Shown one piece after another: positions 11,679 through 23,700 of a stretch of DNA of 64,000 nucleotides (position 1 is the stretch's first letter; the number at the start of each line of letters is the position of its first letter). Made by a program: the position numbers and the translations under genes. The stretch lies in contig OY294067.1 of the NCBI GenBank assembly GCA_958510875.1, positions 281,933,242 to 281,997,241 on the forward strand, given 5' to 3'. Below the pieces are notes generated by a model that saw nothing but the letters and a program-made list of their open reading frames with translations, did not search any database and was not told where the DNA came from. Source of the DNA: Endomychus coccineus. Taxonomy: Eukaryota > Arthropoda > Insecta > Coleoptera > Endomychidae.

Positions 11679-12210
11679 GGCCCTGTCTTATTATGGAGTG
11701 CAATACTTTCCTATTGCATTATTTCCATTATATGCTTGAGCAAAAGTTTTACCGTTTCGGAAAAAAGATTAGGTGAATCATGACTTCGGATAAGCAAAGT
11801 ATTTTTCCTGTTTCTTTTTTATTATTTCATAATCGACATATATTTTCCTCAGCACTGCCAATTTCACTGGTAATGTCTCACAGTGTATTGATTGATAATC
11901 AAGCAGATATATGCCTTGAATCTTGTATGTTGAACCTGATATGGCCCTGTCTGATTATGGAGGGCAATACTTTCCTATTGCATTATTTCCATTATATGCC
12001 TGAGCAAAAGGTTCACCGTTTCGGAAGAATGATTGAGTGAATCATGTCTTCGGATAAACAAAGTATTTTTTCCTCAGATTCTTTTTCATTACTTTATAAT
12101 CGACATAATCTTCCCCAGTACTACTAATTTCACTGGTAATGTCTCAAAGTGTATTGGTCGATAATCAAAGCAGATATATGCCTTTAATATTGTATTTTGA
12201 ACCTGATATA
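11679..12210. repeat. Direct tandem duplication, two ~265-bp units
   Basis: Unit 1 (about 11679-11940) and unit 2 (about 11941-12210) share the order GGCCCTGTCT, TATTGCATTATTTCCATTAT, CACCGTTTCGGAA, CTTCGGATAA, TTTCACTGGTAATGTCTCA, CAGATATATGCC and GAACCTGATAT. Substitutions and small indels separate them, so the duplication is not very recent. The frame at 11780-12040 crosses the boundary and is not a gene. Confidence 0.8.
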
Positions 12211-13983
12211 CGATTTCTTAGGAAAATATTCCTGCTGTTTCAATCCTAGAACGTTATTCCATTGATGATATATTTGAATCGCTTCGAATTCCCCCAAAAC
12301 TATCTCTAGTAGTCCAAATTCTATGGCAAAGCGAATAGCAATTAGATTTCCTTCCATATTTATGTGTGATCTTTCATGCAGATATAGGTTCCTAGGACTT
12401 TGAATAGTATCTTATCCGACCATATTTCTAGTTTTAGTCGTTTTGTAATTCATTCAATTCTTAATTGGCCAATCTCAACTTGAATCGGTTTGTTTCTCAC
12501 ATTCTGAAAGCCTGACTATGGATTCCAATTGAATGGTAGAGTAATATCTATCGAGAAAAGTAAGATTCATATGTTTTTTGTGAATCAGGAAATTCTGATA
12601 TTGTTTATCTATAATACTGAATACCGTTACCTGAGCTTCTCTATTAATGGATGTGAGGATCTAGAGGATTAATCGGCCCGAATAACTTTCAAACAATTTT
12701 GGATTTGGAGGAGACATCTAGCTATGTTTTTAAAAATAAATACGGACTTCTGCAATCACTTTTACAATCAATGTCTTGAAGACTAACTAAACTAAACTGC
12801 TTATTTAGAAATATCAGAATTGGTTGACTTTGCATTCCCTACGGTACCATAGGTGAAATGTTCTTGAAAAAAATTTCATTTATTTACGAAACTACTTATT
12901 CCAACTATACCGTCATTGGGCTATTCACATTTACAATTATTCTTATTTGATTTGAAGAACCATTAAAATGTAGTTAGTGTTGAAACATACATTTGAATAA
13001 CAAAATCGTAGCGTTAGCGATATGGAAGTTCACCCTTCGGTATGGGAATCGATTCAACTGGAGTCGAAAGTATGATGAAGGAAAGAATTGTTAAAATGGA
13101 ATACAATTTGTCAGTATCCGTACTTGTGTGTATATCATTATCTGAAGACACCACTGTATCGTTCGTAAGCATTCATTAATGTACGTTGTACAGCCAAACA
13201 TGTGGGCTCTGTAAACCAAGTTCATTATCGTTGCCAAAATGATGATTAATAAAAGTTACTTTAAATCCGATTATATGAATTTGTTATACATAATATCAAG
13301 TTCAAAGATGTTCGACGAAGGTAAATTTCATCAGTTTAAAATATTACAGGAAATCGAACGTTTATTCGAGCTTCAAGAAGTAAAATATTTAATCAACATT
13401 TCTTTTCAGAATGTAGATCCGTAAAGGGATTTGCGAATTCAGAGATTCAGCCCATCTCGCATCTGTAAGAAGATATTTGAAAACGTGAATCGTGAATATA
13501 TTACATTTAACGTATGCTACCCAGATCATCGGAACTTTAATTTATTCCTTATACATCGGGAGCAAGTCGAGTGTGATGTAGTGTGGTGTGTTAGCTTATT
13601 CAAATGGGCATGACGACGAGTGCTTATAAAGCAGGTCATTTCTTAGCGAAATTTCCTTGTAAAACATTTTTGAAGCGAAGCTTCTCAGCCCAGTTCTCGG
13701 GATGGGCAGTGGTCAGGATATGAAAACCGACCGAGACGGAAGTTACGTCACACCAGGAGAGGTGCATCGGTACTAGAATATATTTGGTGAAACAAAAATA
13801 CAGATTTTTCACACAAACATGTTGCTTAACAGGGTGCATCAGCAGCGACGAAAAGGTGCTGAAAATTGACGCACCTTCTGTCACTTTCCGACGATTTGTT
13901 GCTTCAACTTTTATCACTTCATAATGCGTATTGTACGATTTATTGGTCTGCAGTCTAAATAATTATTTTAATGTAGTAAGTTA
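12211..13983. other. No recognised gene
   Basis: Several 60-90 codon frames (for example 13239-13424 + and 13917-13636 -) show no domain I can name. The 13636-13917 stretch is GC-richer than its surroundings and could be a decayed coding fragment, but I cannot identify it. Confidence 0.35.
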
Positions 13984-13985
13984 TA

Positions 13986-15253
13986 GTCTAGGAGCCAGAG
14001 CGATATTGATGGTCTGAACATTAACCCGATGGCACTATGGTTTATCGTTAGAGGACGGTTCCATGATCAATCCATCTCACAGACCGAATTTTCCCCGGCT
14101 GCTAGATCTCGAGATACAGCATCCGCATTTTTTCTTTTTTTTGACTGGAGGTTAACCCTTTCCAAGTTGTGGTTACTTGAGAAGCATGCCATTCTCATAC
14201 ACTCCCACCATGTGCCATCATTTTTTATCGTGGCCGTTTATCAGGCCGACCACTTAAAATTCAACCAAAAATGGACTGCAAGTTAACCCCCCAAACTAGG
14301 TGGAAAATGTTCATTGGTGTTGGCAATTGTTACCATACCCTATGCCATCAAAAGTTATCGATCCTTTTCCGAGTAATTGGCCATTATTTGGACCGAAAAT
14401 GTTTCTTTTTTTCATTTTGTGGATAAAACTTGCGGGTTGCAAGGTAACATGATGGCACCATGATAAATAACTATAGTGGAGGTCAAATAAAGATTTAAAA
14501 TTATTGCCATCACTCCTTGCCTATTTCAACCCCCCAAAACTCCATAAAATCATCCGGCAGAATGAAAAAAATAAATAAAAAAGAGCCGTTTCGATTTTAA
14601 ACCCAGCCAGAGTCTTAATAATTGACTAATTTATCATAAAATTGGTCATATTATCATATGATTCATATTTTTTTGGGGGGTGGTTTTAGAGGGTTTTGGG
14701 GGGTTGAAATAGGCAAGGAGTGATGGCAATAATTTCAAATTTTTATTTGACATCGAATAAAGTTATTTAACAAGGTGCCATCATGTTACCTTGCAACCCG
14801 CAAGTTTAATCCACAAAATGAAAAAAAAAAAAAGAAACATGTTTGGTCCAAATAATGGCCAATTACTCGGAAATGAACCGATAACTTTTGATGGCATAGG
14901 GTATGTTAACAATTGCCAATAGCAATGAACATTTTTCACCAGGTTTGGGGGGGTTAACTTGCAGTCCATTTTCGGTTCAGTTTTAATTGGTTGGCCTGAT
15001 AAACGGACACGATAAAAAATGATGGCACGTGGTGGAAGTGTATAAGAATGGCATGCTTCTCAAGTAACCGCAACTCGGAAAGGGTTAACCTCCAGTCAAA
15101 AAAAAGAAAAATGCGGATGCTGTATCTCGAGATCCAGCAGCCGGGGAAAATTCGGTCTGTGAGATGAATTGATCATTGAACCGTCCTCTAACGATAAACC
15201 ATAGTGCCATCGGGTTAATGTTCAGACCATCAATATCGCTCTGGCTCCTAGAC
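13986..15253. mobile_element. Foldback element II: near-complete palindrome, TA-flanked
   Basis: The left arm begins GTCTAGGAGCCAGAGCGATA (13986) and the right arm ends with its complement (15253). TA lies just outside both ends (13984-13985 and 15254-15255). Arms of about 560 bp run to roughly 14545 and from roughly 14690. They include the shared CCGGCTGCTAGATCTCGAGA, AACCCTTTCCAAG and GGCAAGGAGTGATGGCAATA segments, leaving a loop of about 140 bp. Arms differ by isolated substitutions and homopolymer-length changes. No transposase frame is present. Frames at 14029-14286 and 14781-14969 are mirror images of each other across the arms, not genes. Confidence 0.8.
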
Positions 15254-15255
15254 TA

Positions 15256-17589
15256 TCAGTATTAGGTCATTAAATAGGTTGTTAAGGTCATAACTGAGCT
15301 GGGAAAACACCACAAGACGCAGAACTCGGACCCTAACTGCTTATATTATATGATTATGATCTACCGGCTCATGTAAAATGCTGCAAAATATTTATAAATT
15401 AATATGTGAACATCAAGAAATCAAAATTTTCCCAATTCACATCCCCACTTATGAGCAAATTTCTCCCTCTACTCCATTCAATTTTCTCGTTGGTTTACTT
15501 TTTGTGATCCTAAGATAATGATGTAAGATAGAAATACACCGTCAAATTTGTAGGAACAGAGATAGTTTCTGAAATGATCGGTTTTTATTTATTTAGTGTT
15601 TGTGTTGACCTAGATCATTATTTTCTTCCATTATTTCTTTTTGTTTTGCATATTTTATCATCTTGTCAATGTTAAAGCCAAAGCTGTTGCGTGAGTATTC
15701 GTCAGTAGTTGCCATAAACTGCTCTTACACTGGAGCAACAACAAGCAGCTGTTCGTGTTTCCAAGAAATTTTTTGATTCTTTTAATAACGTCGTATCTGC
15801 AAGTAGTAAATCTTCTTGTCTCATTGTTTAAATCCGCAACAAACACACCAGTGAAGACGACTCAGAAACAAAACTCAAATGTTTCACTACTTACTTGCTT
15901 CAATGTGGATAAAATGTCTTTACGACTCACTATTTGATTATCAATTCTTGGAACACTTGGCTACAACCAGCAACAAAAGTTTCTAAGTTTTTCGTAAGTT
16001 GAAAACTTTTCTGAGAATACTAGTAACATTATAAGAGAGAATATCGATGAAGCGTTAATCTTCCAAAAATTGGATAGAATTGAATTGAAGGTTGTGGGGG
16101 AACACTTCAAGAAAAATTATCTTCATTGATTGTATATCTCGATCCAAAACTCCAATTTCACCACTGAACACATTGATAATGTTAGTGGATTTATGAAGTG
16201 GCCGTGATGTAGCAGGGTCTATTTTTGGTCGTAACGTTTTATTGCTTCTTCTCGAGCTTTAAAATCTGATATCCAAAAGGATATATGTACAGCTACAATA
16301 ATTTCCATTCAGAAAACCCTTGTACATCTATGGATGGATGATCTTTAAACGAAACATTTCAAACATGTCTGGAATGTTTATGCTCGAATTATAAGCCCTT
16401 CAATAGAATGCTTCTGGTAACTAGGGAATTTCCTTCTTATTTGCTTGTAGTCGAGGATAAATTTTTTGTCTCCCAAATCCTGCAACATCTACGGTTGAAG
16501 AAGGTACTAATATTGACATGCCGTTCTTGTCTTTGATGGAACGTTTAACTTGGAACAATTACGATTTTGATCATACTAATACTGCTTTTCATCTCAATTC
16601 CCACACCTCACGCTTCATGGAGAGTATCGTTATTATTTAGATGGTCGGTTTTATTTCAAAACTGTTTATACAAACTTTCTTGTGCCTGTACTTAATTTAC
16701 TCTCGACAGAAATAAAATATAAACTGTCCACTTTTCCTTTGCGGACATATTATTATATTATTTAGGTAGAAATATGAGGGGTTTGCATATATAATGTTCC
16801 ACGGGTATCTGGAATTTTTAAATTTCAATTCGAATAAAACGTTTGTTCGAAAAAATACAGCACATTTCAATATAACGGAGAATGTTATATTCCCCAAGTA
16901 GCTTCCGTAATTTCAGAAATTTACCCTGTGCTGTTGTTAACGACATTATTCGGAAGATCTCTTGTGACGTGACAAGACGAAAACGTAGCAACTGAAAATT
17001 AGAGACCTGGGTTGCAAAATAATAAACCGTGAAAATACCTTCAATGAAAATTGAGTGCATGGGATTATTACAATCCCTGTTCTGCTCTTCACGATGAGAA
17101 ACAATCATTGTTGGAATTTTCTGCTGATGATATTCATCTCCTGTATCCACTCATACTTAAATCTGACAATACCGTCTATTAACAAACAACCCCAATCGTC
17201 GTCGATAATAAAATAGAATAGTCATACAGAACTGTATTTGTTCAGCATGTTTGTTGGCCATCATCTAAAAGTAAAAGTAACTATTGATAGATTCACAACC
17301 GTATGGGAACGAACTAATAATTTCCCCATGGTAAATCCTAGCTGTTGTAAAATGCGACTAAAAGGATATCCATAAGACATGTGTTAGATGTTTTCCTCAT
17401 CGCTCGGTGAAACATCACCACGTCGACGAAGATGATGTGAAGTGGGCAACCCCATGTTTCAGTGTTTGGTGATGCTTCCGGTCTCTCCCTTATACCAATT
17501 TTCCTGTCTCCCTACTCACACCGACATTTTATCGATTACAGTTTTATTATGAAAATACTAATGGTAGAGCCTAGAGTAAAATACTCCGG
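15256..17589. other. No recognised gene
   Basis: Frames of 60-110 codons (for example 16818-17150 -) have no recognisable domain. The segment 16000-16640 has an uneven composition with many interrupted frames, which may mean an old, unidentifiable transposon. I could not assign it. Confidence 0.35.
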
Positions 17590-18460
17590 AAGAAAAATAC
17601 CTCACCATTCGGATTTCCGGGCGAGGGGCCCTCGAGGGGGTTCAAGATAGACCTCTGTAATGTCCGAGGTCTTAGCAAAAACATAATGATGTTCATTACC
17701 ACCTGTAGACAGACAAACCAGACATACTGGCCTTAACTGAGACGCAGGTTAATCCATCTATCAACACAACACCACCTCTATCTTCTGGCCTGGCTAGGAG
17801 CTCCACACTCGTTTCAGATTCAAAGGAGGTGTCTGTCTCTAATCCAGTAATGATCTTTCATGCCATCGAGAGGAGAATCTAGAACCACAAGAATTCGATG
17901 TAATGTATGTGGTTCAAGCTTTATAATCATAAACAGGCAAAATTTCTCTGTTGTCTCTATTTATCACCAAATGAACCAGCTAATGGTGAACTCTTTGTAT
18001 TTCTTCCCCTGAAAGCAGCTGAAATTAACATCATGGGGATTTCAACGTTGACAACTCCGCTTCGCTCAAGTTCTTAAACAAGACGGATGACGCGGGGCGA
18101 CAGGCTGCGGCCTTCGCCATTACCTATGGTTTCGAGCAGTTAATTAATGAACCAACAAGGATCCCTGATAACAATTGTGATTATGCCAATATGCTTATTA
18201 GGCAGTAACAATCGAGATCTCTACGAAGTAAAGGTCTGTGTATCATTGGGAAACCTTGACCATTCACTCATCACTCCACGCACAATTTGTCATTACAACT
18301 CGGCCGACTGGGATGGTCTTCCCATGTTTTTCTCCGAATTTTCTTGGAGAAACGTATGTTTCGAATCTGATGACCCAACGCAATGTGTCACAGAGACCTC
18401 GTATATTATCAGGCTAGGAATGGAAACTCACGTACCCCATACCAACAAATTCATCGTCAT
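17590..18460 (+). pseudogene. Jockey-like LINE endonuclease domain fragment
   Basis: Plus-strand translation, with frameshifts, shows the start of an APE-type endonuclease: N-V-R-G-LSKN (about 17660), a CRQTNQTYWP block, then the TET-equivalent region and a RFRFKGG-like strand (about 17820). At about 18030-18180 come the FNVDNS and FEQLINEPTRIP motifs of the GDFN region, then NCDYANML. The same segment occurs in reverse at 27470-28130 and 29255-29590. Stops and shifts show it is dead. Downstream it abuts, in opposite orientation, the poly(T) end of another copy at 18462. Confidence 0.65.
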
Positions 18461-18461
18461 C

Positions 18462-20290
18462 TTTTTTTTATACTTTTGACTACACGAGAGAAAAGCCTAT
18501 AATGTTCGAATGTTCGAAGATCATCGTACGAACCAACGGTGGAATGTTGGGAAAGGAGGTAAGCATTCGAATTTTTCTTGAAGGCTTGGAGGTTATAGGC
18601 ATAAGGAAAGACCTCACTAGGTAAAGTGTTCCACAACTTTGCTGTTCGATAGAAAAATTAAGTCTGGTCGGAAGAAGTTCGGCAGGTCTCGAGCTTGACA
18701 ATGAAGGGGTGACTAGTTCGAGCTCGTCTGGTCCCCTTATCGGCAATCTCTCGTGGTGGAACAACAGACGAGATTTCTGATGAACACCGACCATATAAAT
18801 ATCTATGGAAAAGAAATTTCCTTCTCGAGTAGTCAAAGTATAGAAAAAATCAAAATTTGATTCGGAAGAACCGTTCATTAGACGGTTGAATATGCTGGGT
18901 TATATGCCTCGAATAAGAGAACATGCATTTATTGATCCAGTGTAGTTCACAGAGTCAATTGATTGATTGATGGTTCAATAAAAAAATAATTGGGGTAATG
19001 AATACTTCAAGGTTTCAAGGGAGATGCAATCGTTGTCTTAATTAATTCGAAACAATAATTTTATTTATTGGCCAAAGGAATGATTGATTCATTCGTTTGG
19101 CCAATCGTCAATCATCGATCAAACGTTTCATAAATTCTTATTTGATATGAGTAAGATAGGAACTACTCTTGTCAGTTTTCTATTCCCACAAGGCGATATG
19201 TAGCTACCTGTATATTTCCTTTCATCCGAATTCATTGAACACAAGAACCTATTAAGGGTAAGTGGTTAGTATGCATATCATTTATAAGAATTTAGGATGT
19301 TTTATACAATACGAAAGAATATTCAATTGGAATTTCTTCATTCAGGATAAAATGTATCCATTATAATTAATTAACAGTTGAATAGTCGGCATAAACTCTT
19401 TTCATTGATCAATAGTCCCATCAAGTGCTTTCTGTTATGAAAAATGGAAAAAGAGTAAAACTAACTTTACCTATGATTCTTTCTAATTTATTTGAAAAAT
19501 ATAAAATTTGACTATACAAAGGAGACCGACGTAATGTTGGGAGAGGTAGACATTGGAATTTTAAAGTTTGGAGGTTTATAGCCTTCAGATAGAAAATTGG
19601 AATCTGGTAGAAAGAAGTTTCGCAGGTCTCGAACTTGCCAATGAAGGGACGATCATCTTGAGCTCGTTCATCCTGCCTACCTTGAATCACTGTTGTGGAA
19701 TAACATACGATATTTCTGATGAGCAACGACCACGGAAGTATGTTCACATCACCAATCTTTCTTCTGAATAGAATCTGAGAGCTTCAGCTTATGCTTGGGA
19801 GTTCAACTCTAAACAGGATAGGTGCTTTGTGAATCATGGAATCAAGTAGCTCTTGGCATGGGATAGAAAACCAAGTTTTTGTAAAGCAGTTCTCGCAATG
19901 GACCTCACGTGATCGTATCATGATAGGGTGCTGTTGATGGTGTTATCAAGCGTGAATATTGAGAATCATATAAGGGATTGTGGGATCCACCTTCCTAGAG
20001 ATGCGTCTTCTCTAGGGAGGCGATACCTTGAGTTTTGGTTGCATTAAATTCTACTAGATTATCAGACCCTCAAAATTTTCGTCAATCTTCATGTAATGCA
20101 TCGACCTGTCTCCGTCTGGCTTCATTGGGTGATATAGGGCCCCACAGAATAAAGCGGTACGAAATGTACTCCGCAAAGCCGTGGACGGGACAGGAGGCCA
20201 TTCCCAAAAGTTCGTTATTATGTAGCTGAAACAAGTTGGTGCACGTTTGTCTTAATTTTCTATTTCGTTCTTTTATAAATTCTTCCACTG
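18462..20290 (-). pseudogene. Jockey-like LINE, truncated RT and C-terminal region
   Basis: It starts at a T-run (18462-18469, a poly(A) tail on the minus strand) in the same context as 4806. Minus-strand translation gives the LINE C-terminus SRTSHPFIVKLETCRTS and AKLWNTLPSEVFPYAYNLQ across 18760-18560 in a shifted frame. At the upstream end the RT motif C region reads NELLGMASCPVHGFAEY (about 20230-20160), with the FADD box altered to FAEY. The 5' part beyond about 20290 is missing. Equivalent sequence in copy 4805-6593 aligns over nearly its whole length. Dead copy. Confidence 0.7.
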
Positions 20291-20917
20291 TGAATTAAAT
20301 ATTATTGAATTGAATTAATAATCTAGTTTATTCACAATCGGTTGGTAATATGTGCTTTTGTAACCTCCAAAACACCTCACTTTTCCAGCCAGCTAACGTC
20401 ACATTCCCTACTTGAATAAGGCAATGAATTACTTTGAAATAGAGATATCCCAAATCCAGAAATATCTTTATTATATTCATAATTAAATAATAACAACAAG
20501 AACTATAAATAATATGTTGAAGTATGCATTCACTACTTTTTCGGTAGCTTCTTGTAATGCCGGTGACATTTTTCCAAAAATGTCGATAGTGACAGCAACC
20601 ATGAACTGACATTCAATCAAACGAAAATAAAACCTATAAGCTTTTATGACATGTAAAAGCATCTCGGGTCCCTTCGAGTCATCGGACGCATTATGGAGAA
20701 ATTTAAAAATTGTATAAAACCTTATAATTAGATATTATAGATTACTATCCAAGTGAATGAATATACACACCTTGCTGTAAAGATTCATTACTATCTTCTA
20801 GATATAGTTACTATCGACAGTAATGAAACACTTTACATCTTGATTCGTAATATATGCTAAGTAAGCATTTCTGATGGCCCAACCCCGTCGCCGGGAATGG
20901 CGTAACTGAGAGTCAAT
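20291..20917. other. No recognised gene
   Basis: AT-rich spacer between the LINE fragment and the Harbinger element, with no conserved coding signal. Confidence 0.4.
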
Positions 20918-21212
20918 GGGCCCGTATGAATAAAATTGAAGCTTTTGCTCATAAGCAAAAGGTGGAAGCAAAAGGTAATGCTTTGAGCAAAAGGTAGAAG
21001 CATAAGGATTTACTTCTTTATATATGAATAACGATAACCTTTTACTCTCGAGCAAATGCTTCATAACAATAAGCAAAAGGTAGCGAAAACCTCAGGTCGA
21101 GACTTGTTTAATGATGTGATTACATTTGGCTCAGACTAATAAGCTGGTTCCTTGTATTGTGTCTGTGGTTTCATCTATATTTCTTGTTACTCGAGTTGTA
21201 AAAAAACGTAAA

Positions 21213-21485
21213 ATGACTTCTAGTGAAGAAGAAGTTGAAACACAAAGTAATATTGGTGAATTGAATTTTATTGCAAAGGAGATAGCCTCATACCCTGAAA
21301 TTTTGATGAAATCACAAATTCCAAGCGCAAAGAAAAAAGACCTAGCTGTTGAAAGAATTACAACTAAATATGAAGTTTTTTTTGGAAAGAAAATCGAAAT
21401 TACCAAGTTAATGAAGAAAGTTAATAACATGAAAACAAGACTAAAGAAAAAACAGATATTAATAAGACCGGAAATCGAAAAATAA
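21213..21485 (+). CDS. Harbinger accessory protein, small and basic
   Basis: A 90-codon frame from ATG 21213. Upstream in-frame sequence lacks another ATG. It begins MTSSEEEVETQSNIGELNF with an acidic head, then a helical stretch (KEIASYPEIL, KKDLAVERITTKYE) and a Lys/Arg-rich tail (KLMKKVNNMKTRLKKK). PIF/Harbinger elements normally carry a second, Myb/MADF-like DNA-binding protein that works with the transposase. Position and helix-plus-basic pattern fit that role, here probably reduced or truncated at the C-terminus. Its last ~65 bases overlap the end of the antisense transposase frame. Assignment rests on context more than on a clear domain. Confidence 0.5.
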   Translation: MTSSEEEVETQSNIGELNFIAKEIASYPEILMKSQIPSAKKKDLAVERITTKYEVFFGKKIEITKLMKKVNNMKTRLKKKQILIRPEIEK

Positions 21486-22317
21486 AACATGATATAATAA
21501 TATTTGGAATATTTTCACTTTTAACACGACAAACATACTTTAAGATTGGAAATCGACGTTTAATTTGCCCAAAGCAGCGCTCGATAATTACTCTTTCTTG
21601 TTTCGAAAGATTATTGTAACTCCTTTTAGTTGGATTATCGGAATTGCGAAATAGAATCATGAGCCATGGCTCGATTCCATAACCTTCGTCTCCAAGAAGT
21701 ACGCTGTTCCTTGTTCTTGCCATAATTTGCCGAACTTCCGAATTTTTCCAAATTCTGCTGTCGTGAACCGATCCTGGCCAACTTACATCAACACTAGTGA
21801 ACATACATTTGGCGTCACAAGTTGCTTGCACATTAAGCGTTGCTTTTCCTTTCCGGTTGATATACTCATCACCATGAAAATTTGGTTTTTCTATACCGAT
21901 ATGCGTACAGTCTATGGCATCAATTGCAGTTGGGAAACGATATTTATTTTGCCATAAGTCCTTCGCTTCGATTATAGCATTATGAGTAGTAGGAAATTTT
22001 ATCCACTGATTAGCTTGCACAACAATTCTATTAACGACGGTATTTACTGTTCGTGATACTGTTGACTGCTCTATACCGATCTCTTCACCTATACCTATTT
22101 GGAATCCAGGATCAGCCAGATACCTTAAACATATTTTCATCTTCTGTAAAGAAGAAAGAGCACCACCTCGCGTTTCTGTAGAAGGGCCCAGAAAATTATT
22201 AGCTAACCATTCCACATTACGATCTTCAAATCGAAATAGACTTTTGAAATCGCTATTTTGTGGAGACAACCGAGGTTTGTAATATTTCACCATTCGCAAA
22301 TTCACTACTTCGACCAT
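21421..22317 (-). CDS. HARBI1-like PIF/Harbinger transposase
   Basis: DDE-superfamily transposase (DDE_4 type). The first ATG on the minus strand is at 22317, giving 298 codons, where the family is usually about 340-400. A helix-turn-helix region (IGIGEEIGIEQSTVSRTV, about residues 75-95) precedes the catalytic core. The first Asp is in AIDAIDCTHIGIEKP, then HDSRIW, the second Asp in LLGDEGYGIEPW, and Glu in ERCFGQIKRRFPIL, so the triad is intact. After NIPNIIISCF the usual LHN tail is replaced by a hydrophobic stretch that is antisense to the accessory ORF. The C-terminus is therefore probably lost through a deletion between the two convergent genes. Activity is doubtful despite the intact triad. 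Confidence 0.85.
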   Translation of the reverse strand: MVEVVNLRMVKYYKPRLSPQNSDFKSLFRFEDRNVEWLANNFLGPSTETRGGALSSLQKMKICLRYLADPGFQIGIGEEIGIEQSTVSRTVNTVVNRIVVQANQWIKFPTTHNAIIEAKDLWQNKYRFPTAIDAIDCTHIGIEKPNFHGDEYINRKGKATLNVQATCDAKCMFTSVDVSWPGSVHDSRIWKNSEVRQIMARTRNSVLLGDEGYGIEPWLMILFRNSDNPTKRSYNNLSKQERVIIERCFGQIKRRFPILKYVCRVKSENIPNIIISCFIFRFPVLLISVFSLVLFSCY

Positions 22318-22719
22318 TGTGAATATTTTAGGCACTACGAACAATTTATTTAACCGAAACCGTTGTCTATTTTCAGCAGGTGAGTCTACGTCTGACCAGA
22401 TGCAACTATTTTGGAGGATATGCTTATGACTGAAAGTAAAAGCTCACTTTTATTCATACCATTTACTTTCGATGTAAGCAAATCCTCTTTTTGATAAGCA
22501 TTTGCTCCGTACTTGTTAGAAGAAGGTTTTACTTTGATTATTATTCATATGGAGGGAAGGATTTGCTCCATATTTTGCAAGTATAAGGTTATGCTTCTTT
22601 TTATTCATTCGGGCCAATGTGTCAGTCGCATCTGAGAAACGCATACGGATTTTTGTCAATATTTCTAGTTTTATTCTTTGCTATGTCCGGTAAAACTAAT
22701 AACATGAAAAAAACCTAGC

Positions 22720-22850
22720 GGGAGTGAATTGTTGCGTTGCCGGGTGAAATTCACGAAGACTAAAAGTCCTCACACGAGTATTAAGGGCTTTCCAAACAAG
22801 TTATGGGAAAGTGAAAACATTAGAATAATGTCAAACTGTTATGCTGTGTT
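22720..22850 (+). pseudogene. Possible THAP-domain fragment
   Basis: One frame reads NCCVAG followed by a stop where the next zinc-binding Cys is expected, then NSRRLK. A shifted frame continues SIKGFPNKLWESENI, resembling the GFP-K-x-x-x-x-x-W part of a THAP zinc finger (P-element-type transposases and host THAP proteins). The frame is broken and short. A 20-odd-bp inverted match to 23320-23345 (ATAATGTCAAACTGTTATGC) follows it, hinting at a small transposon. Confidence 0.3.
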
Positions 22851-23666
22851 AAGTTAGTATGAAATCTAAAATTTCATAATTTATATAATAGATCATCCAT
22901 ACCAAACACAATATTTTAATTATTCATATTGCCCTCATTCTCAAACCCGATGATCACATACATATATATTTTATGAATCAAATGTTTTCCTTTCCAAAGC
23001 CATGATATCCCGATTTTTGAATAATTTAAAATAAAAAAACGTTTCAATATTGTTGCGAAATACGTAGCTTGGGTCTACTTCGTAGGCGCTTAGCCAACAA
23101 AGCAAAACTGGCTTTGAAAATGAATTCATTTTATTTAAGAATTGAACTAAACCAGCGCATGCCATCATCGGAATACTGTTAGTAAGGAAGAGGTATCTCT
23201 TGTATGTGTCTTATCCCACGGAGTCATCTCGGCTTTGAGAAATAGGCAATATGAATAATTAAGATATTCCGTTCGGTATAGAGGATGTGTCATATTAATT
23301 ATGGAATTTTATGGAATTTGCTACAGCATAACAGTTTGACATTATTATAATGCTTTTTCCAAAAACCGCAGAGGTTTACTTCTTGCAAAAGAGTTTTAAG
23401 GATCAAACTCATTTTTTGATCGTGTTTTTAAGAAACTAAACGAAGAAACGCGGAGGTGAAAAATCGTTTTAAAGAGAATCGTTTATTGCTTGACAGCATA
23501 GGCGTTATCGCTGTTGACTCTCTTGATGGTTACCTAGCGTATACCATTATACAATCCCCCTTTTCTGCTTGAATTATGACTAATCTAAATCACTTTTCTG
23601 CTGCGATGCAGCCATTATCAAAATCATGTGATTATTTCGATTCCATCTAATATTCATTCAAATAAT

Positions 23667-23675
23667 TTGTTTCAG
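23667..23675 (+). promoter_or_regulatory. Splice acceptor before sNPFR copy 1 coding exon
   Basis: TTTGTTTCAG ending at 23675, preceded by an AT-rich tract, is a good 3' splice site. It would place a 25-base 5' UTR piece before the ATG at 23701, so the promoter and first exon lie upstream. Confidence 0.5.
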
Positions 23676-23700
23676 ATTCGGTGGTTTGGAGCTATGGACA

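Larger units (their letters stand above)
20918..22615. mobile_element. PIF/Harbinger DNA transposon with two convergent ORFs
   Basis: The terminal inverted repeats are GGGCCCGTATGAATAAAA on the left and the complement of GGCCCGAATGAATAAAA on the right. Both are flanked by AAT (20915-20917 and 22616-22618), a 3-bp target duplication as expected for PIF/Harbinger. Subterminal regions carry many copies of AGCAAAAGGT-type motifs (20943-21075, with complementary AAGCAAATCCT-like motifs at 22480-22580). It encodes a HARBI1-type transposase on the minus strand and a small basic accessory protein on the plus strand, converging tail to tail. The structure is close to complete. Confidence 0.8.

Noticed and set aside
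14029..14969. Frames of 85 and 62 codons as genes
   Set aside because: They are mirror images on the two arms of foldback element II and have no domain.
17590..20290. Opposed LINE fragments as a twin-priming inversion of one insertion
   Set aside because: In twin priming the inverted 5' part would lie beyond the 5' side of the 3' part (above 20290). Here the endonuclease fragment abuts the poly(A) end, so two separate insertions are more likely.
23686..23700. Upstream TTG-initiated extension of the sNPFR copy 1 frame (MELWT)
   Set aside because: Only ATG starts are expected in an insect nuclear gene. The splice acceptor at 23675 and ATG at 23701 make this 5' UTR.
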